From contig NC_020888.1 in NCBI RefSeq assembly GCF_000355675.1, positions 1,523,001 to 1,587,000 of the forward strand: a DNA stretch of 64,000 nt, given 5' to 3'. Below are positions 43,058 through 52,340 of the stretch, piece after piece. Origin of the DNA: Thalassolituus oleivorans MIL-1 (GTDB taxonomy: Bacteria; Pseudomonadota; Gammaproteobacteria; Pseudomonadales; Oceanobacteraceae). The notes beneath the pieces are model-generated. The model did no database searches, was not told the origin of the DNA, and was given only the letters and a program-made list of their open reading frames with translations. The position numbers and the translations under genes are program-made. How positions within the stretch are numbered: the stretch's first letter is position 1; each line of letters opens with the position of its first letter.

Positions 43058-44738
43058 ATGCAGCCTTAGAAGAAGAGTCTTCCTTTTTGTTGGTTTCAGG
43101 TTGCAGGTGTGACGCTGCTTTCCAGCTTGTAGCGGCAACCGCTAATAAACTTAAATCGACGCCTGCCACTGCCCAATACGGATTAGTGAAGATTGTTTTA
43201 ATTAAATGATCTCCTGTTGTAAGCCAGTTGGCTGTCACCGCTGTGATGGATAAACCAGCAATAAGCAAACATTGCTCACGCCACGCCGGATTTTTTTCAC
43301 CTCGGGCAACGGGTTCACTGCGTAGGGTGGCATGTAAAAAACTGAACGCTAATGCAATGCAGAAAATCCACTTTTCCCAGTCACCTTTATTGAGCATATC
43401 CGCAGGCAGTAGTCGATTGGCTAGCAGCATAGTCACTGCTGCAATGACAATGCCCGTGACGGTCGTAATGGCAAATGCATCAACGATACGACTGCCTTGC
43501 CTGTTATTTTTCGCGTGCTGTTGTTTACGTTTCTCGGTGAAGAATATAAAGCCGGTGGCAATGCATACACACCCGAGTAGGCCGCCCAAAACGTAGAGCC
43601 AACGTAAAAACCAATGTTCGAAATGCTGAAGGTGTAAGCCGGTTAAAAATTCCGCAATGCTCTCCGCAGTAGAGTGCGGAGGATCTTCACGCAATACTTC
43701 GCCGTTGCTGGCTTTAAAATGTATGCCTTCACCAACAAGCGATACACGATCACTGCCAGCGCGATAAATACTGACGTAGCTGTTGGCATCACCGACATGG
43801 TGAACCATTAAAAAGCCAACTTCACCCGCCATATCGCGTGCAGCCCAACGTCGTTTTGCTTCGCTTACCATATCATCAACTGAGGCCATCGAAGCCGCAA
43901 TTCCTGAACGCTCATGAGGTAATCCGGTCGTATCTGCTTCAATAGTTTCATGCATATTATGAAGCGGTTTGAGCATGGTATTGGTAACAGGGAGGTAATA
44001 GAAGGCGGCGAAAATGATAAGACCCGTTAGCGCAAAAAAGAAATGAAATGGTAAGGCAACGACACCACTCATATTATGCAGATCTAAGGTTGCCCGCTGT
44101 GTTTTCTTTTCTCTTCGGAAGGTGAAAAATTCACGAAATATTTTACGGTGAATCCAAACGCCACTCACCAGCGCTACCAGCATAAAAAAGGCCGCAATAC
44201 CGACAATATAGAAGCCGATGAAATTCCAGTTTAAATTAAGACTGTAATGCAGTGGGTAAAACCAGTCGCTGCCGATTTTCAGGGAATTACTCGGTAATTC
44301 TTCGCCGCTGCGCGGATCAATTGTTACTCTGCCATGAATATGATTATGCTCTTCGGTATTCAATGGTTTTGGTACGCGAAAGCCAATGCCCATAAGCAAT
44401 ACTGGATCACGGTGGGTGGTATATGCCCAGTATTCGTCGGCCGGTAATTCCGTGCGCGGTGTCATATCTCCAGCGTCTGGATCATGGTAGATAGGCATCA
44501 AACGATTATATTCAGCGACATCGGGTTCGGTGCGTTCGAATACATCGAGAAGCATGGTATCGAATGACGGCATCGGCTGTGGATCAAAACGCGTATCTGG
44601 AATAGCCCAACGATCGATTTCTCGGTCGAAAACAGAGAGTGCACCGAAGAAGAAACAAATCATCAGTACAAAGCCAAAAATCAATCCTAGCCAAGTATGT
44701 AGCCATGCCATCGCTTGGCGAGTGTTTGCAAATTTCAC
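43050..44738 (-). CDS. PepSY-associated TM helix protein (putative siderophore-iron reductase)
   Basis: The 562-residue inner-membrane protein begins AMAWLHTWLGLIFGFVLMICFFFGALSVF and has several further helices, conserved histidines within or beside helices (LHTW, HYSLNLNW, DLHNMSGVVALPFHFFFA, HLQHFEHWFLRWLYVLGG) and a PepSY-type periplasmic region. The histidines suggest heme binding, as in FhuF/PiuB-like inner-membrane iron reductases. It lies 11 bases after the DUF3649 gene and belongs to the receptor operon. Confidence 0.85.
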   Translation of the reverse strand: MKFANTRQAMAWLHTWLGLIFGFVLMICFFFGALSVFDREIDRWAIPDTRFDPQPMPSFDTMLLDVFERTEPDVAEYNRLMPIYHDPDAGDMTPRTELPADEYWAYTTHRDPVLLMGIGFRVPKPLNTEEHNHIHGRVTIDPRSGEELPSNSLKIGSDWFYPLHYSLNLNWNFIGFYIVGIAAFFMLVALVSGVWIHRKIFREFFTFRREKKTQRATLDLHNMSGVVALPFHFFFALTGLIIFAAFYYLPVTNTMLKPLHNMHETIEADTTGLPHERSGIAASMASVDDMVSEAKRRWAARDMAGEVGFLMVHHVGDANSYVSIYRAGSDRVSLVGEGIHFKASNGEVLREDPPHSTAESIAEFLTGLHLQHFEHWFLRWLYVLGGLLGCVCIATGFIFFTEKRKQQHAKNNRQGSRIVDAFAITTVTGIVIAAVTMLLANRLLPADMLNKGDWEKWIFCIALAFSFLHATLRSEPVARGEKNPAWREQCLLIAGLSITAVTANWLTTGDHLIKTIFTNPYWAVAGVDLSLLAVAATSWKAASHLQPETNKKEDSSSKAAYE

Positions 44739-44749
44739 GGTGATGCCTT

Positions 44750-45049
44750 CTATTGAATTAACTGTGTCTGCAGCCCGTAGGCAGCGGCTGTCATACTTAC
44801 ACCGCCGATAAAGGCAGTACCGTAAGGTAACCAGCGTCGTTGACCGATAAAAATCCAGAAAAACATGAATAGGAATATCGGAAACGCTAGCAAAAATCCG
44901 ACGGTTTCTGCGTTGTGAAAATCACCACCTAGATACACCATGCCACTAATCAAAAGGGACACTAAGCCCCATGTGAATAGGTAGCCGCCAAGAAAAGCGG
45001 CTACTACTGGGCTGATATAACTTCTGGTGACTTGCCAGAATAAAGCCAT
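44750..45049 (-). CDS. DUF3649-type membrane protein of the iron cluster
   Basis: The 99-residue protein has about three helices (FLGGYLFTWGLVSLLISGMVY, VGFLLAFPIFLFMFFWIFIG, GTAFIGGVSMTAAAYGLQ). Proteins of this size and pattern (DUF3649, iron-uptake associated) typically separate a TonB-dependent siderophore receptor from a PepSY protein, as here, 8 bases after the receptor stop. Confidence 0.75.
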   Translation of the reverse strand: MALFWQVTRSYISPVVAAFLGGYLFTWGLVSLLISGMVYLGGDFHNAETVGFLLAFPIFLFMFFWIFIGQRRWLPYGTAFIGGVSMTAAAYGLQTQLIQ

Positions 45050-45057
45050 AACGTTAC

Positions 45058-47283
45058 TCAGAAGTTGTATTTAGCAGAGAGAGAAAGAGTGCGCGGAGAG
45101 CCATAAGCGATCTGTCCGAACGTCCCTATGTTGGTGTAATAGGTTTCGTCGGTTAAATTATCGACGTTCAGTTGTGTGCTAAATTCTGGGGTTATTTGGT
45201 ATTTAGCCATGAGGGATACCAAGGCAAACGCTTCCTGTTGTACTTTTTCAGGGGTGCCAGAGACAGGGTTAGTTGCGGTTGAATAGCTTTCACTTTCCCA
45301 ATTAATACCGCCGCCGACGGTTATCTTATTAAGTGCGCCGGGAAGTTGATAGCGAGTGTATGATTTGAAAATACTGCGAGGTTGCTCGGTATTTATTTTT
45401 TCGCCTTGAGCATCTTCAACTTCGTATTTAGTCCAGCCGAGCTGAACTTCCCACGTCTCAGTTAATGCACCCACTAATTCGATTTCGTAACCTTTCGAGG
45501 TTGCGCCTTCGGCTTCCTTGTAGGCTTGATCGACTGAACCACTGACGGTGTTGGTACCATCGACTGCTGCTAAATCATCTTGCAATGTTTTAAATACAGC
45601 GACGGTCGCTAATAATTGATCTTCGGCAAAACCCGCTTTTAAACCTAGCTCATAACTGTTTCCTGAAATAGGATTGAGAACTTCACCACTTTGGCTTCGT
45701 TCGTTTTGTGGAGAGAATATTTCGGTATAGCTAGCGTATGCGGTGTAGGTGTCGTTAAACGAGTACAAAACGCCTAAATAAGGTGTAAAAATACCATTAT
45801 GCTCGATGACTTGGGCATCATTATAAGCAGCGGCTTTACGATCAATTTCTAAATCCGTTAAACGACCACCAATGATGGTCGAAAATTGTTCGGTCCAGTT
45901 GATACGTGTTGATGCATACAGCGCTGTTTGAGTGTCGGTTTGTTCTTCGTATAAAAATCGTTCGCCCCAGATATGTTCAGGATAACCGGTACCATCCCAT
46001 TCGTTGAAATCGCCGATAGGTGCAACGCTGGTTGCAAATGCAGAATAGGCGGTGAAATGGCGCTCCGAGCGCGATACGCCAATGGAGACTTCTTGATCAC
46101 GACCAAACATTTCGTAAGAACCCGACGCAAAAAGATCCAGCATGTTGTAATTGGATTCCGTTCCGAAGTTACCACCAGAGTATGCCGTAATGCCGTCGCC
46201 AGTTGCGCGATTAGGATTACCAAATACATATAGCAGGCGTGATTCACCATCGGAAGTACCGTAGTTATAGCGGGCATTTAAATCCCATTTTTCATTCAGG
46301 CTGTGTTTAATTTCGGCAAACACATTTTTGTGTGTGGTATTCCAGTAGGCCCAATCGGCCGATGTGGTTTTAGAGCGACTGAAATTAGTACGAGTACCAT
46401 CGTCGTACCAAGCAGGAATACCTCCCCACGTTGGCCCATTATTTATATTTTCTTGAATGCTACCGCCTAATGTCAGCTGCGTTTCATCAGATAGATCGGC
46501 TTCTGTGGTGGCATAAATAATGTTTTGTGTGCTGTCGCCAACATCACGAAATGAATCTTGTTGCTCGCGGTGGATCACAGCGCGACCACGTACACTGCCT
46601 GTTTCATTCAAGCCCGAGGCTAGGTCGAGGGTTGCCGTTATTTCATTACGGCTACCTAAACCCAAATCGGCTGTCCCTGTGAACTCTTCACTGCTCGCGC
46701 GCTTACGCACAAGGTTGATCGCTGCAGACGGATTTCCGCTACCGGACATTAAGCCTGTAGCTCCTTTAATAATCTCTACTTGTTCATAAATTGTGGTGTT
46801 TGCGGAGTTCTCACCGGTACCCCAACCAGGGTCAAAGAGGGTAGGTACACCATCAATAAGAATGGTGTTTATTTCAAAGCCACGTGAGTAATAGTACTGA
46901 CGAGCACTGTCGTATTCTTTTACGGATATGCCCGATGTTTGTGAGAGCACGTCGTTGAGTGTACTCAGATTTTGATCTTGCATGCGTTGGCGGCTGAACA
47001 CGCTGACACTTTGTGGCGTCTCTTTGTTGGTGAGTGGTAGGCCGGCGGCGGCACGGGTTTCAGAGTCTGTATATATTGCATCGACGAGCTGCTCTTTACG
47101 CTCAGAGGCGTCATTGATTTGCTCTGCCGATACAGAAACAGTATCGAGTTTAATGACTTCTTGGTCGGATTCGGCATGCGCTGTGGATGTCGTGAAGATG
47201 GCTGATGCGGCAATACTGCAAACTGCGAGGCTAAGTGGGTGGCGCTGAAATAGCATGTAGCTTGAGCCGTTGAATAACTTCAT
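45058..47283 (-). CDS. TonB-dependent siderophore receptor
   Basis: This outer-membrane receptor takes up a ferric siderophore with energy from TonB. The 741-residue protein has a signal peptide (cleavage near TSTAHA), a TonB-box-like start (VIKLDTVSVSAEQ), a plug domain (KETPQSVSVFSRQRMQDQNL, YYSRGFEINTILIDGVPTL, EQVEIIKGATGLMSGSGNPS) and a 22-strand barrel ending RTLSLSAKYNF with terminal Phe. The plug motifs place it with FpvA/FhuE-like receptors. The ligand is not determinable. A Fur-type promoter precedes it. Confidence 0.93.
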   Translation of the reverse strand: MKLFNGSSYMLFQRHPLSLAVCSIAASAIFTTSTAHAESDQEVIKLDTVSVSAEQINDASERKEQLVDAIYTDSETRAAAGLPLTNKETPQSVSVFSRQRMQDQNLSTLNDVLSQTSGISVKEYDSARQYYYSRGFEINTILIDGVPTLFDPGWGTGENSANTTIYEQVEIIKGATGLMSGSGNPSAAINLVRKRASSEEFTGTADLGLGSRNEITATLDLASGLNETGSVRGRAVIHREQQDSFRDVGDSTQNIIYATTEADLSDETQLTLGGSIQENINNGPTWGGIPAWYDDGTRTNFSRSKTTSADWAYWNTTHKNVFAEIKHSLNEKWDLNARYNYGTSDGESRLLYVFGNPNRATGDGITAYSGGNFGTESNYNMLDLFASGSYEMFGRDQEVSIGVSRSERHFTAYSAFATSVAPIGDFNEWDGTGYPEHIWGERFLYEEQTDTQTALYASTRINWTEQFSTIIGGRLTDLEIDRKAAAYNDAQVIEHNGIFTPYLGVLYSFNDTYTAYASYTEIFSPQNERSQSGEVLNPISGNSYELGLKAGFAEDQLLATVAVFKTLQDDLAAVDGTNTVSGSVDQAYKEAEGATSKGYEIELVGALTETWEVQLGWTKYEVEDAQGEKINTEQPRSIFKSYTRYQLPGALNKITVGGGINWESESYSTATNPVSGTPEKVQQEAFALVSLMAKYQITPEFSTQLNVDNLTDETYYTNIGTFGQIAYGSPRTLSLSAKYNF

Positions 47284-47312
47284 GAGCTTCCCTCAATAAT
47301 CAATTTGCGGGC

Positions 47313-47343
47313 ATTATATTAGATGATAACGATAATGCAAATG
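47313..47343 (-). promoter_or_regulatory. sigma-70 promoter with overlapping Fur box
   Basis: On the minus strand TTGCAT (47335-47340) and TATAAT (47313-47318) are separated by 16 bases. GATAACGATAATGCAAATG (plus 47325-47343) matches 13 of 19 Fur-box positions and covers the -35 element, and further AT-rich GATA-like words extend to about 47356. Repression by Fur-Fe of the receptor operon is expected. Confidence 0.75.
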
Positions 47344-47464
47344 ATAGTTATTATTATTTGAGGGTGTAAAAGACCATGTCAGGTGATGGGGGGCAGGCGG
47401 GAGATGAATGAGTTCAAAGCTGCTTGATTCAGCTTTGAACTATTCGATGGGGTTACAGACAGCT

Positions 47465-48067
47465 TTAGCTTGCTTCTACGATGCCCGGGATTGATGCCGT
47501 TTTCCAATCGTAAACCGTATACCAGTCGACGAGCTTTTCACATTTTCCGCCTTTTACGCGTTGCGAGATGATATCGGCGTTTTTTGGTCCTAAAACAGCG
47601 ACGACAAATATTTCAGAGCCATCTTTGCCTTTGCCTGCGGTATCTATGCTGTACAGCAAAGTCCAGCCTTTGGCTTTTGCGGCAAGTGAAATATCCGCAT
47701 TGACGTCAACCCCTTTATAAACATGCGTTCCCCAAGCCAGGCCTTTTTCGTCGCGCCATAGCTGAAAAATACAGCCGCTAAAACCGCCGCTGGCCAAGAC
47801 TTTTACGTTGTCGGCACATGCCATCGACGTTTTTTGATCTTGGAAATTAATATACTTCGAATCGAAATTCGTTTGCTCGGCTTTAAAGCCAAGTCCTTGT
47901 CCGCTGGCGGTATCGACTAAGGTCATACCACATAGATAATAATCTTCTACGCCTTTTTCAGGGAAAGCTGCGGATGTTTTAGTCATCCAAGCAGCATTTT
48001 TTCCACCGTTATTAAAGAATAAAAGATTTTTGCCTAACTGCACGACTTGATCTGAAGTGATATCCAT
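47465..48067 (-). CDS. unknown protein with CNF/BLF1-like Cys-His deamidase signature
   Basis: I do not recognise a named family. The 200-residue protein has no signal peptide or membrane helix. Residues 96-99 read FSGC, followed by a beta-strand (IFQLWRDEKG) and GTHVYKG with H115. A Cys in an SGC turn and a His 12-17 residues later on the next strand is the catalytic pattern of glutamine deamidases such as CNF1 and BLF1, and of CheD. The rest (YYLCGMTLVDTASGQGLGFK) shows no other motif. AAAGGA before the ATG is a good ribosome site. Enzymatic function is inference from a short motif. Confidence 0.45.
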   Translation of the reverse strand: MDITSDQVVQLGKNLLFFNNGGKNAAWMTKTSAAFPEKGVEDYYLCGMTLVDTASGQGLGFKAEQTNFDSKYINFQDQKTSMACADNVKVLASGGFSGCIFQLWRDEKGLAWGTHVYKGVDVNADISLAAKAKGWTLLYSIDTAGKGKDGSEIFVVAVLGPKNADIISQRVKGGKCEKLVDWYTVYDWKTASIPGIVEAS

Positions 48068-48152
48068 ATGGCGTCCTTTGCATTTCTATAAAAGGGGTTT
48101 TTTCGGGAGGGCATAATATTAATTCGATTGAATTTATCGTGCCATGAGTTTC

Positions 48153-48308
48153 TTACTTAATATTTAGGTTATATTGTCCATTTTTTAGAGCCTGTCGTAT
48201 TTTGGCGCGTTCGCTATTTATACCGTGAGGTAATACGTTCAATAATTGTGCAAGTGCTCTTAAATCACGGAGTAATTGCTCGCTTGATGCTTCACTTCTG
48301 TTGTTGGG
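48153..48308 (-). pseudogene. possible 3' remnant of a small FlgM-like gene
   Basis: After a stop at 48309-48311 the minus strand has 51 open codons ending at 48153, without any usual start codon. The peptide includes SSEQLLRDLRALAQLLNVLP and ends SERAKIRQALKNGQYNLNIK, reminiscent of the C-terminus of FlgM-type anti-sigma factors (RIRQALxxGxY). It could be a remnant or a gene with an unusual start. The rest of 48068-48382 shows only the ald leader. Confidence 0.25.
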
Positions 48309-48382
48309 CTAAATGAATAAGGATGGTGTAGTGCGCCAATTCGTTGCTATGCTGAAACTAAGTCGGCTCATGGAGATGAATT

Positions 48383-49504
48383 ATGCGTATTGGTGTTCCG
48401 AAAGAGATCAAGAACCATGAATATCGCGTTGGCTTAACACCGCAGAGCGTTCGTGAATTGATACAAGCAGGCCACGAAGTTTGGGTAGAAACCCATGCTG
48501 GGCACGCAATTGGCTTCTGTGACGAGAGTTATCTCAACTCTGGTGCCTCTATTGCTTGCGATGCCACCGAGGTGTTTGCTAAAGCAGAGCTGGTTGTTAA
48601 GGTCAAAGAGCCTCAGTCTCAAGAGGTTGCTCTACTTAAGCCTCATCACACGTTATTCACGTATTTGCATCTAGCGCCTGCACTTGATTTGACACGAGGG
48701 CTTATGGCGAGTGGTGCTAACTGCATTGCTTATGAGACGGTTACTGATAACGCCGGACGACTTCCCCTATTGGCTCCTATGTCTGAGATTGCTGGGCGTA
48801 TTGCAGTGCAGGCTGGCGCTCATTGTTTAGAAATGGAAGCCGGTGGACGTGGTGTTTTGTTATCCGGAGCCCCGGGTGTTCCAGCAGCAAATGTAGTGAT
48901 TATTGGTGCCGGGGTTGTTGGTGTTAATGCACTTATGATGGCTATCGGTATGGGCGCTAACGTCACGATTATGGATACATCAATGCCGCGCTTACGCGAA
49001 TTGGACTGGCAATACGGTAACCGCATACAGACGGTACTTTCGACGGCTACCGCTATTGATCATTACCTACCTGAGGCAGATCTTGTGATTGGTGCGGTCT
49101 TGGTGCCGGGTGCGGCAGCTCCAAAACTCGTGCGCCGCAGTCATTTAGAAACCATGAAACGTGGCTCTGTGATTGTAGATGTGGCCATCGATCAGGGCGG
49201 ATGCGTTGAAAGCGCTCGGCCAACGACGCACAGTGACCCAACGTATGTAGAAGAAGGTGTCGTTCATTACTGTGTGGCAAATATGCCGGGCGCTGTCGCC
49301 AGAACCTCTACGCTAGCATTAAACAACGCGACGCTACCGTTCGTATTGGCCTTAGCAAATAAAGGCACAAAGCAGGCTTTATTGGATGACGCAAATTTGA
49401 TGAAGGGGCTCAATGTTTTTGCCGGAAAGCTAACGTCGCCAGAGGTTGCTAGTAGCTTAAAAATGGAGCTGGCTGATAGAAAAGTGCTGGTTAATAACGC
49501 TTAA
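48383..49504 (+). CDS. ald: alanine dehydrogenase
   Basis: Ald interconverts L-alanine and pyruvate plus ammonium with NAD. The 373-residue protein has the family N-terminus MRIGVPKEIKNHEYRVGLTP, the substrate-binding HAGHAIGF and VKVKEPQ segments, the Rossmann motif VVIIGAGVVGVNALMMAIGMGA and DVAIDQGGCVESARPTTHSD. The last motif separates Ald from transhydrogenase alpha. It is convergent with glutamine synthetase, so two ammonium-linked enzymes share this locus. Confidence 0.95.
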   Translation: MRIGVPKEIKNHEYRVGLTPQSVRELIQAGHEVWVETHAGHAIGFCDESYLNSGASIACDATEVFAKAELVVKVKEPQSQEVALLKPHHTLFTYLHLAPALDLTRGLMASGANCIAYETVTDNAGRLPLLAPMSEIAGRIAVQAGAHCLEMEAGGRGVLLSGAPGVPAANVVIIGAGVVGVNALMMAIGMGANVTIMDTSMPRLRELDWQYGNRIQTVLSTATAIDHYLPEADLVIGAVLVPGAAAPKLVRRSHLETMKRGSVIVDVAIDQGGCVESARPTTHSDPTYVEEGVVHYCVANMPGAVARTSTLALNNATLPFVLALANKGTKQALLDDANLMKGLNVFAGKLTSPEVASSLKMELADRKVLVNNA

Positions 49505-49509
49505 AACTA

Positions 49510-49546
49510 ATAAAAAATAGCACCGGGTTTTATCCCAGTGCTATTG
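49510..49546 (-). terminator. intrinsic terminator of the glutamine synthetase gene
   Basis: The stem AATAGCAC-GGG / CCC-GTGCTATT with a short loop lies between the convergent ald and glnA stops. On the minus strand it is followed by TTTTTTATT; on the plus strand only a short T tract follows, so it mainly serves the minus-strand gene. Confidence 0.75.
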
Positions 49547-49581
49547 CTTTAAATCTACCTAATTTAATCTGTTATTAAATA

Positions 49582-51735
49582 TTATTTAATAAACAACATT
49601 TCGCGATATTTCGGTAGTGGCCATAAATCGTCGGCAACGAGTGTTTCAAGCAAGTCGGCCGAAGTACGAATATCGACCATTAATGCACGAACATCAGCGG
49701 CCAGGAAACTCATGTGTGCTTCTGTAGTATCAAAGTGCTCAGACTCTAGTGCTGCACTGAGTTTTTCAACAGATGCCATCATCGCGGTCGCGGCTGCAGC
49801 GACTTTAGTTGCCGGAGAGTGTTCCAGTGTAAAGCCGGTGGACGCCATGCTTGATAAGTATTTAACCGCCGCTGGATAAATCATAGTGGTTGCCATTTCA
49901 ATGACCAGCTTAGCTTCTACTTCAACCGACAGAACGTATTGCTCAGCATAAACCTCAAAACGGCTTGCCAATTCTGTTGGTGTCAGTACGCCAGTGTTTG
50001 AGAATAGCTCGACCACTTCTTTCTCTTTCAGCGCTGGTAATGCATCAGCAGTGGTTGGCGCATTTCTTAGGCCGCGTTCTTCTACCGCCATTCTATGCCA
50101 TTCAGCGGAATAACCGTCACCACCGAAAATCACGTTGCTGTGTAATTCCATCAGTTCTTTAATAACGGCAAAAGCCGCAGCGGCTTTGTCTTTGCCACTT
50201 TCTAATTGAGCTTCTAACTTTTCAGCGATCCATTCTAGTGAATCTGCCAGCATAGTGTTCATCGCGACCAGAGGGCCAGAAACGGATTGCGATGAACCCA
50301 CTGCACGGAACTCAAAACGGTTGCCGGTAAAGGCAAATGGTGATGTGCGGTTACGGTCGCCCGGATCACGTTCAAACTTAAGAATTTGCGCCAAGCCAAG
50401 ATCCATTAGACCGCCGCTCTTAGGCACATGCAGAGCGCCCGTTTTGATGTCGTCGAATACTTTCTCTAATTGGTCGCCTAAGTAAACCGACAAAATCGCC
50501 GGCGGCGCTTCGTTTGCGCCTAAACGATGATCGTTGGAAGCGGAAGCAATAACGGCACGCAATAACGGACCAAACTTGTGCACGCCACGAATAACTGCGC
50601 CACAAAATAGCAAGAAATTTAGGTTGTCGTTTGGCGTGCTGCCTGGATCGAGTAGGTTACCTTGAGTGGCATTACCGACAGACCAGTTAACGTGTTTTCC
50701 CGAACCATTGACGCCCGCGAATGGCTTTTCATGAAGCAGGCAGAAAAAACCATGCTTCTTAGCCGTAGTTTTCATCAGGGTCATTAACAATTGCTGGTGA
50801 TCGGATGCAATGTTGGCGGATTCAAAGTAAGGCGCAATTTCAAACTGACCAGGCGCCACTTCATTGTGGTGCGTTTTGGCGGGAATACCTAAGCGATACA
50901 GTTTATCTTCGAAGTCTTGCATGAAAACTTGAACACGCTCAGGAATTGCACCGAAGTAATGATCATCAAATTGCTGACCTTTTGCTGGTGAAGCACCAAA
51001 TAAGGTGCGTCCTGCCAATAGGATGTCGGGGCGTGCATTGGCAAATCGTTCGTCGATCAAAAAGTATTCTTGTTCGGCACCACAGCTTGAGTTCAGGGTT
51101 GCGATCTCTTCTTCACCCATCAGCGTAAGCACTTTTTGTGCTGCGGCGTTCATAGCGGCGTTAGAACGTAATAGGGGGATTTTTTTATCCAGTGCTTCGC
51201 CAGTCCAAGACATGAATACGCTAGGAATCATCAGCACAGCGCCGTTAGGCGTATGCATAATGTAGGCAGGGCTGGTCGGGTCCCAAGCTGTATAACCACG
51301 CGCGGCATTGGTCATGCGTAGGCTGCCGTTCGGGAACGATGAACCATCAGGCTCGCCTTTAATCAGTAAGCTGCCAGAGAATTCGGTGATCGCAGCGCCT
51401 TCTGGATTGGTAATGATAAAACCATCGTGTTTTTCAGCAGTAGCGTTCGTCATTGGGTAGAAAATATGCGAGAAAAATTTTGCACCTTTGGCCATTGCCC
51501 AATCTTTCATTGCGGCCGCTACGTCATCGGCTACGTCGTTAGGTAAGGCAGCGCCTGTTTGAACCGTTTTCTTCATAGCCTTATAGGCAGACTTAGATAG
51601 CGACTCTTCCATTTGCGCCATGCTGAAAACATCGGTTGCCCAGATTTTCTTCAGCGAATCAGTCATTTTGGTTTCAAATGGTACTGCTTTGTTAATGTCT
51701 GCAATTGCGTTAAAACGAGATTGACTACCGCTCAT
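49582..51735 (-). CDS. glnN: glutamine synthetase type III
   Basis: GSIII makes glutamine from glutamate and ammonium. The 717-residue protein is much longer than GSI and has the GSIII-specific N-terminus (ATDVFSMAQMEESLSKSAYKAM), KGAKFFSHIFYPMTNATAEKHDGF, the catalytic core (NSSCGAEQEYFLIDERF, HHNEVAPGQFEIAP, HEKPFAGVNGSGKHVNWS) and the FAFTGNRFEFRAVGSSQS motif. ATG 51735 with GGGGAAG upstream is preferred over one 21 bases earlier. It probably complements a standard GlnA elsewhere and assimilates the ammonium made by NirBD. Confidence 0.94.
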   Translation of the reverse strand: MSGSQSRFNAIADINKAVPFETKMTDSLKKIWATDVFSMAQMEESLSKSAYKAMKKTVQTGAALPNDVADDVAAAMKDWAMAKGAKFFSHIFYPMTNATAEKHDGFIITNPEGAAITEFSGSLLIKGEPDGSSFPNGSLRMTNAARGYTAWDPTSPAYIMHTPNGAVLMIPSVFMSWTGEALDKKIPLLRSNAAMNAAAQKVLTLMGEEEIATLNSSCGAEQEYFLIDERFANARPDILLAGRTLFGASPAKGQQFDDHYFGAIPERVQVFMQDFEDKLYRLGIPAKTHHNEVAPGQFEIAPYFESANIASDHQQLLMTLMKTTAKKHGFFCLLHEKPFAGVNGSGKHVNWSVGNATQGNLLDPGSTPNDNLNFLLFCGAVIRGVHKFGPLLRAVIASASNDHRLGANEAPPAILSVYLGDQLEKVFDDIKTGALHVPKSGGLMDLGLAQILKFERDPGDRNRTSPFAFTGNRFEFRAVGSSQSVSGPLVAMNTMLADSLEWIAEKLEAQLESGKDKAAAAFAVIKELMELHSNVIFGGDGYSAEWHRMAVEERGLRNAPTTADALPALKEKEVVELFSNTGVLTPTELASRFEVYAEQYVLSVEVEAKLVIEMATTMIYPAAVKYLSSMASTGFTLEHSPATKVAAAATAMMASVEKLSAALESEHFDTTEAHMSFLAADVRALMVDIRTSADLLETLVADDLWPLPKYREMLFIK

Positions 51736-51756
51736 ATACTTCCCCTGAAGAATCAT

Positions 51757-52340
51757 CTTTTATGTGTGGATTTTTGCATGTTGTGGCCGATATACAGCTC
51801 AATAGGCCAAGTGCTGTACTGTATTTGCAATAACTGAACCAATGGCTGGATTTGGTGCTTTAGGTGTAGATCGCAATGTAGTCAAAGCGCAAACCTAGTA
51901 CTGACACTTACGATCTGAATGGTTGAAAGTACAAAATGCCTATGATGTGCAAAATAGTACAGTGTTACTTCAAGCAACTCTAGACTACAAACGTCAGTAA
52001 GTCTGTCCTCTCAACTCCGTAAGTCTATAGTGGCCAAACTGACGGCTACATACGGCATCAAACCTATTGCGTTTGAAAGTGCGATTATAAATGTTTTTTT
52101 ATTTTCCTCACCTAATATTCATCAGAAGAGAAGAAAATTCTGACGCCAATGAAGCAAACTCCAATCGGGTTGTCTGCTGCCATATGGATGTTGGGTGGTA
52201 CCCTAGGTCATCGAGCTTTAGCATGAGTGCGGGTGGGCCCACATCAGAAGCAAAAACGCCCTGTATAGATAGTGATTGGTCTAATGCAGATTTCTTCAAA
52301 GCTAAGGTCTTTTAGGGCTAAAGAGTCGATGGTAGTCAGC
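51757..52340. other. intergenic region upstream of glnN with small overlapping frames
   Basis: This 584-base stretch has no recognisable gene. A 63-codon frame on the minus strand (52108-52299, starting MKKSALDQSLSIQGVFASDV) and a frame on the opposite strand overlap completely; neither has a clear ribosome site or family. The part next to glnN should contain its promoter, but I see no convincing sigma-70, sigma-54 or NtrC motif. Confidence 0.4.

Noticed and set aside
52108-52299. 63-residue minus-strand gene
   Set aside because: Fully overlapped by another open frame, no clear ribosome site, no recognised family; kept only as a note in the intergenic entry.
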